Shown here piece by piece: positions 12,686-16,334 of a stretch of DNA of 16,334 nt. The position numbers and the translations under genes were made by a program. The stretch lies in the NCBI GenBank assembly GCA_963839365.1, contig CAWIUT010000004.1:1-16334 (forward strand), written 5' to 3'. The notes under the pieces were generated by a model. It saw only the letters and a program-made list of their open reading frames with translations, had not been told where the DNA came from and ran no database searches. Source of the DNA: DASSKA01 sp963839365. GTDB taxonomy: Bacteria > Actinomycetota > Actinomycetes > Propionibacteriales > Nocardioidaceae. Numbering within the stretch: the stretch's first letter is position 1; each line of letters starts with the position of its first letter.

Positions 12686-13213
12686 TCACCACGGCGACTC
12701 GATCGGCCCGAGGGCCCCAGCCTGGACGATCGGGTTCCAGGCCATGCGCACGGCACGAGGAAGCTCGATCTCTCGCCACAGGTCCACCAGCAACGCGCCG
12801 TCGACGTAGTTGATGATGTCCTCGGGGCGACCGAGCATGAGCATCATCCCGTACAACCTGCGTCGGTCCTCGCGGTATCGCAGGTTCCAAAGACCCTGGT
12901 CGGTTCGCTTCGTCAGGTCGGGCATCACCACCTTGGCGAAGCACAACGGCACCTCGACTCGCCACAACCGGCTGGGCACGTGAAAGGTGCCGACGTTCGT
13001 TGCGAAGTACTCCTCGAAGTAGATCCGGGGCACGATGCCCAGGTCACATTCCGCGGCGCGCATCAGCCGCTCGGTGACGGCCAGCGACGGCGACTTCTTG
13101 CGCCGCTCATAAGCCGACAACGTCGACTGGGACGTGCCGGCCCGCCGGGCGAGCTCGACCTGTGAGAACCCGCTCCACCTCCGCGCCAGCTCAATGATCG
13201 TCGGCCGGTCCAT
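12686..13213 (-). CDS. XRE-family helix-turn-helix regulator
   Basis: The 175-residue protein has an N-terminal XRE/Cro HTH (about 6-58: FSQVELARRAGTSQSTLSAY, then ERRKKSPSL). Its longer C-terminal part contains WNLRYREDRRRLYGMML and YVDGALLVDLWREIELPRAVR, an arrangement seen in a group of uncharacterised actinobacterial XRE proteins. I read it as a DNA-binding repressor or an antitoxin-like regulator. ATG 13213 is placed directly before the HTH; the frame extends 19 codons upstream without homology-like sequence. On the minus strand GATAAT ends 6 nt before the ATG and there is no Shine-Dalgarno at normal spacing, so a leaderless mRNA is likely. It is divergent from xis-int, from which an IS now separates it, so it may once have controlled excision genes across a shared promoter region. 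Confidence 0.84.
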   Translation of the reverse strand: MDRPTIIELARRWSGFSQVELARRAGTSQSTLSAYERRKKSPSLAVTERLMRAAECDLGIVPRIYFEEYFATNVGTFHVPSRLWRVEVPLCFAKVVMPDLTKRTDQGLWNLRYREDRRRLYGMMLMLGRPEDIINYVDGALLVDLWREIELPRAVRMAWNPIVQAGALGPIESPW

Positions 13214-13312
13214 ACCGCGATTATCTCCGATCGGCGCTAGAACGGCCGCCGATAGGGACCCCGTGCACACCTACCTGGTGCCAGACGCCACCGACGGCTG
13301 GCGACATCTGTC

Positions 13313-14731
13313 AGTGGCGTCCGCCAGAGTGGTGTACGGATCCCGGTGAGCGTGTCGCTGCCGATGTAGGCGACGGCCACCGGGTGATCCTTCGAGCGAA
13401 CCTCTCACAGAACCCTCGAACGGAGCACCACGATGACCGTCAGGTCCAGTATCGATCCTGCCCGCCTGCTCGAAGAACAACTGGCTCAGGCCTCCCCGGA
13501 TCTGCTGCGCGAGCTGCTGCAGACCTTCGTCAACACCCTGCTGTCCGCTGAGGCCGACGCGGTGTGCGGCGCCGAGTACGGCACCAGCAGCCCTGATCGG
13601 GTCAACCGCCGCAACGGCTACCGGCACCGCGACTTCGACACCCGCGCCGGCACGGGCGACGTCGCGGTGCCCAAGCTGCGACAGGGCTCCTACTTCCCTG
13701 AGTGGCTGCTCGAGCGCCGCAAGCGGGCCGAGCGGGCGCTGACGTCGGTGGTGGCGACGTGCTACCTGCTCGGAGTCTCGACGCGGCGGATGGACAAGCT
13801 CGTGCAGTCCCTCGGCATCACCACGCTGTCGAAGTCGCAGGTCAGCGAGATGGCCAAGGACCTCGACGCCCACGTCGAGCAGTTTCGCACCCGCCGCCTG
13901 GAAGACGCCGGCCCGTTCACCTTCCTCGCCGCCGACGCCCTGGTGCTCAAGGTCCGCGAAGGCGGCCGCGTGGTGCCTGTGCACGCCCTGGTCGCCACCG
14001 GTGTCAACGCCGACGGGCACCGAGAAGTCCTGGGTGTGCAGGTCACCTCCAGCGAGGACGGCGCCGGCTGGTTAGCGTTCTTCCGCGACCTCACCGCCCG
14101 CGGCCTGAGCGGCGTCAAGCTGGTCACCAGCGACGCGCACCGCGGCCTCACGAACGCGATCAGCGCGACCCTGCCCGGCGCAGCGTGGCAACGCTGCCGC
14201 ACCCACTACGCCGCCAACCTCATGTCCGTGACACCGAAAAGCTCCTGGGGCTGGGTCAAAGCGCTGCTGCACTCGGTCTACGACCAGCCCGACGCCGAAG
14301 CGGTGCACGCCCAGTTCAACCGGGTCGTCGACGCCCTGAGCGAGAAGCTCCCCAAGGTCGCCGAGCACCTCGAACAAGCGCGCGCCGACATCCTCGCCTT
14401 CACCGCGTTCCCCAAGGAGATCTGGCGCCAGATCTGGTCCAACAACCCCAACGAACGGCTCAACCGCGAGATCCGCCGCCGCACCAACGTCGTCGGCATC
14501 TTCCCCGACCGCAGCTCGATCATCCGGCTCGTCGGCGCCGTCCTGGCCGAACAACACGACGAATGGGCCGAAGGCCGTCGCTACCTCGGACTCGACGTCC
14601 TGGCCCGCTCACAAGCCGTCGACACCACCACCGAGGAGGTGAGCACCGAGCTGACCACCATCCAGGCGATCACCGCCTGAACTACAACGACGAAGGATCA
14701 CCCGTCGTACACCACTCCCAAGGACTTGACC
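13313..14731 (+). mobile_element. IS256-family insertion sequence
   Basis: The element of about 1.42 kb carries one transposase gene. GAGTGGTGTACG at 13327-13338 is perfectly inverted at 14706-14717. With the outer imperfect part, starting at 13313 and ending at 14731, the ends match at 18 of 26 positions. CATCTGTC occurs just outside both ends (13305-13312 and 14732-14739) and fits the 8-bp target duplication usual for IS256. The outer boundaries rest on that short repeat; a second hairpin overlapping the left junction makes the exact left end uncertain. Confidence 0.75.
13433..14680 (+). CDS. IS256-family transposase
   Basis: The 415-residue protein is full length for the family. The N-terminal DNA-binding part (1-110) includes the NRRNGYRHRDFDTRAG segment. 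The catalytic DDE residues appear as Asp168 (AADALVLKV), Asp234 (TSDAHRG) and Glu341 (NPNERLNRE), with the family C-x-x-H motif RCRTHY (254-259) between the second Asp and the Glu. No stop or frameshift interrupts it, so the IS may still be active. It closely resembles transposases common in actinobacteria. ATG 13433 follows GGAG about 10 nt upstream. The Glu/Thr-rich tail after about 392 looks dispensable. It performs cut-and-copy transposition of its own element. Confidence 0.95.
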   Translation: MTVRSSIDPARLLEEQLAQASPDLLRELLQTFVNTLLSAEADAVCGAEYGTSSPDRVNRRNGYRHRDFDTRAGTGDVAVPKLRQGSYFPEWLLERRKRAERALTSVVATCYLLGVSTRRMDKLVQSLGITTLSKSQVSEMAKDLDAHVEQFRTRRLEDAGPFTFLAADALVLKVREGGRVVPVHALVATGVNADGHREVLGVQVTSSEDGAGWLAFFRDLTARGLSGVKLVTSDAHRGLTNAISATLPGAAWQRCRTHYAANLMSVTPKSSWGWVKALLHSVYDQPDAEAVHAQFNRVVDALSEKLPKVAEHLEQARADILAFTAFPKEIWRQIWSNNPNERLNREIRRRTNVVGIFPDRSSIIRLVGAVLAEQHDEWAEGRRYLGLDVLARSQAVDTTTEEVSTELTTIQAITA

Positions 14732-14796
14732 CATCTGTCCAGTCGCAACCTCATCCGCTGCTGAAGCGGGTTGCGCACCGTGCCAAGGAGGCAACC

Positions 14797-15024
14797 ATGT
14801 CCACAACCCCCATCCGGTTTCCCGAGCGTGACTCCGAGGAACTGCTGACCCTGTCGGAGGTCGCTGAGATCCTGAGGACCCCGGAGAACACGCTGCGCTG
14901 GTGGCGCCAGAAGGGGTCTGGCCCGGAGTTCTTCAAGATCGGGCGGCGCCTGGTGACTACCGTCGGCGACGTACGCCGGTTCATGCGCGAGCAGCGCCGC
15001 GCAGCCCGGCCGGTGATCCGATAG
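14797..15024 (+). CDS. xis: Excisionase-like MerR/HTH DNA-binding protein
   Basis: The 75-residue protein carries one winged-helix HTH of the excisionase (HTH_17) type. LLTLSEVAEILRTPENTLRWW (about 16-36) is the recognition region, followed by a GSGPEFFKIGRRLVTT wing and a basic tail. Such proteins bend DNA at att sites and steer tyrosine integrases towards excision. The ribosome binding site AAGGAGG lies 6 nt before ATG 14797. The gene is 9 nt upstream of the integrase, so the two form an operon. The IS ends about 65 bp upstream and may have displaced or supplied its promoter. The gene name is by role only. Confidence 0.87.
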   Translation: MSTTPIRFPERDSEELLTLSEVAEILRTPENTLRWWRQKGSGPEFFKIGRRLVTTVGDVRRFMREQRRAARPVIR

Positions 15025-15033
15025 GAGCCGACC

Positions 15034-16167
15034 ATGGCCAACATCGCCAAACGTTCCGACGGCCGGTGGCGTGCCCGCTACCGCGACGACGCCGGCCGCG
15101 AGCACGCCCGCCACTTCGCGCGCAAGATCGACGCCCAGCGCTGGATCGATGAGGTGACCGCCTCGCTGGTCACCGGCCAGTACGTCGATCCGAAGGCCGG
15201 CCGCATCAGCTTCAAGGAGTACGCCGAGGGTTGGCGTGAGTCGCAGGTGCACCGGCCCACGAGTGCCCTCCACATCGAGGGGATGCTGAGGCGTCACGCG
15301 TACCCGACGTTCGCGGACCGGCCGATCTCCTCGATCCTGCCATCGGAGATCCAGTCGTGGGTCAAGCTGCTCGGCACCGGCGACAAGGCCGCCGGTCGAC
15401 GTGCGCTCGCCCCGTCGACGATCCAGGTCATCCATGCCGTCGTGTCTTCGATCTTCCGCGCCGCCATCCGCGACCGGAAGATCATGGCCAACCCCTGCGA
15501 GGGCACCCGGCTACCCAAGGCCGAGAGGCGGCAGATCGTCCCGCTCACCATCGCCCAGGTCGACACGCTGCGCGACAACCTGCCCGACGAGCTCAAGGCG
15601 ATCGTCACCTTCACCGCCGGCACCGGGATGAGGCAGGGCGAGGTCTTCGGCCTCACCCGCGACAGGCTCCGCCTGCTCGGCACCAACCCGGTCGTCGTGG
15701 TCGACCGGCAGCTTCTGACCCGCATCCGGACCGGCACGGAGTTCGGCCCGCTGAAGACGCGGGCCAGCTATCGGACGATCCCACTGCCCGCGGCGGTCGT
15801 CGACGAGCTGAACATGCATCTAACCGACCACGACATCACCGGCGATGGCCTGGTCTTCACCCTCGACGGGCAGCCGATCCACCGCTCGACCTTCGGCCAT
15901 GTCTGGCACCGGGCCGCCGCTGCCGCCGGGCTCAACTCCTCGACCGGCACCGGCATGCACGCCCTTCGCCACTACTACGCCTCCCTGCTCATCCGCTACG
16001 GGGAGTCCGTCAAGACCGTGCAGGCTCGCCTGGGCCACGCCTCGGCCGCAGAGACGCTGGACACCTACAGCCACCTGTGGCCCGACTCCGACGACCGCAC
16101 CCGCGAGGCGATCGACTCGGTGCTCCGCCGAGACCGGGAGCTCGGAGCCGGGCTGCCGGGCACCTGA
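15034..16167 (+). CDS. int: Tyrosine recombinase (integrase)
   Basis: The 377-residue phage-type integrase has an N-terminal arm-binding domain (about 1-55, KRSDGRWRARYRDDAGREHA), a SAM-like core-binding domain (about 58-165) and the catalytic domain. Catalytic residues are Arg200 (TGMRQGE), Lys241, His309 and Arg312 (HALRH), His335 (LGH) and Tyr345 (DTYSHLW), all present. It recombines the element with its chromosomal site, by my reading the 3' end of rnpB. The att region lies about 100 bp downstream, as usual for int-attP pairs. ATG 15034 follows TAGGAG at 6 nt, the ribosome binding site overlapping the xis stop. The length is normal and the gene is intact. Confidence 0.95.
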   Translation: MANIAKRSDGRWRARYRDDAGREHARHFARKIDAQRWIDEVTASLVTGQYVDPKAGRISFKEYAEGWRESQVHRPTSALHIEGMLRRHAYPTFADRPISSILPSEIQSWVKLLGTGDKAAGRRALAPSTIQVIHAVVSSIFRAAIRDRKIMANPCEGTRLPKAERRQIVPLTIAQVDTLRDNLPDELKAIVTFTAGTGMRQGEVFGLTRDRLRLLGTNPVVVVDRQLLTRIRTGTEFGPLKTRASYRTIPLPAAVVDELNMHLTDHDITGDGLVFTLDGQPIHRSTFGHVWHRAAAAAGLNSSTGTGMHALRHYYASLLIRYGESVKTVQARLGHASAAETLDTYSHLWPDSDDRTREAIDSVLRRDRELGAGLPGT

Positions 16168-16172
16168 CGCGG

Positions 16173-16188
16173 GGGCTCCGGAGAGCCC
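16173..16188 (+). terminator. Hairpin after the integrase gene
   Basis: A 6-bp perfect stem GGGCTC/GAGCCC with a CGGA tetraloop begins 5 nt after the integrase stop. There is no T-tract. It is likely the transcription terminator of xis-int, separating it from the att region. Confidence 0.5.
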
Positions 16189-16264
16189 GGCGCGGGTCGT
16201 GCCGGGCCGGGCCCACGCGCTCTGACATCGCCAGCCGTCGACGACCAGCGACGGGCCCCGGCGA

Positions 16265-16330
16265 AAATTCTTGCGGACCATCTGCGGACTAAACGCGGCT
16301 CGAAAACACAAAACTGCAGGTCAGACGGGG
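16265..16330. repeat. Right att region (attR side) with arm-type repeats and inverted motif
   Basis: The region contains the arm-type direct repeat 16265-16290 (24/26 identical to 2572-2597) and the motif 16303-16325 (inverted match, 21/23, to 2519-2541). The stretch GCAGGTCAGA, followed after one base by GGGG (to 16330), also resembles the stem next to the rnpB fragment at 2427-2441. The window ends 4 nt later, before the expected rnpB core. The order int, arm sites, core fits an integrase-proximal attachment site. Confidence 0.6.
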
Positions 16331-16334
16331 TGTG

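Larger units (their letters stand above)
2444..16334. mobile_element. Putative integrative mobilizable element inserted at rnpB (right end not fully in window)
   Basis: The left boundary is the rnpB 3' fragment at 2444-2470. The right boundary is expected just beyond the window, downstream of the integrase. Support includes a tyrosine integrase and Xis-like gene at the right end, a MobF relaxase, a toxin-antitoxin pair and an XRE regulator. The two ends also share sequences: 2572-2597 and 16265-16290 are 24/26 identical in direct orientation, and 2519-2541 and 16303-16325 are 21/23 identical in inverted orientation. No type IV secretion, coupling protein or replication gene is seen, so it would be mobilizable rather than self-transmissible. 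The two ECF/lipoprotein clusters lie inside these boundaries and would be cargo. An alternative is a smaller element starting near 9384, where a third copy of the core-flanking motif lies. Confidence 0.55.

Noticed and set aside
13284..13321. GACGCCACCGAC/GTCAGTGGCGTC inverted repeat as a terminator or as the true IS end.
   Set aside because: It straddles the IS left junction set by the 8-bp duplication, and nothing equivalent is at the right end. It could be a regulatory hairpin or chance, so I do not annotate it separately.
1..16334. CRISPR array, rRNA, intact tRNA or phage structural genes.
   Set aside because: No regularly spaced repeats, no conserved rRNA segments, no complete cloverleaf and no capsid, portal or terminase-like proteins were seen on either strand.

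Overview
The window is high-GC DNA (roughly 70%) with GTG/TTG starts, SigE-like ECF sigma factors, many small lipoproteins, a MobF relaxase and a lipocalin-like protein. This points to an actinomycete (Actinomycetota); the genus cannot be fixed from the sequence.

Layout. (1) Positions 1-2440 look like ordinary host chromosome: a remnant of a VOC/PhnB-like gene, a four-helix membrane protein, a CxxC small protein, a lipocalin-like protein and a 70-residue hypothetical protein, then two hairpin terminators. (2) At 2444-2470, minus strand, is what I read as the last 27 nt of RNase P RNA (rnpB), cut off from any rnpB body and followed by a terminator hairpin. I interpret it as the left attachment site of an integrated element. 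(3) From there to the window end I see one probable integrative mobilizable element of about 13.9 kb. Its two ends carry matching arm-type repeats (24/26 identical) and a 23-bp inverted repeat (21/23 identical).

Element content, left to right. A minus-strand operon-like cluster (7171 down to 2476) encodes an ECF sigma factor, a membrane protein with Asp-box (BNR) repeats, a secreted or anchored protein and four lipoproteins, two of them tandem paralogues. A broken, frameshifted copy of one lipoprotein gene lies at 7319-7606. A plus-strand ECF sigma factor and a membrane-anchored DUF4232-like partner follow (7663-9251). Next come a possible oriT, a MobF relaxase-helicase (9447-12071), a DUF433/DUF5615 toxin-antitoxin pair, an XRE regulator, an IS256-family insertion sequence, a small excisionase-like HTH protein and a tyrosine integrase (15034-16167). 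The right att region fills the window end.

Working model: integrase and Xis move the element in and out of the 3' end of rnpB. The relaxase allows mobilization with help from another conjugation system, because no type IV secretion or coupling genes are visible. The TA pair could stabilize it, and the cargo is two ECF-controlled cell-envelope modules. The cargo assignment and the rnpB target are inferences. The sequence just right of the window would test the rnpB target: it should contain the 3' end and then the body of rnpB on the minus strand.
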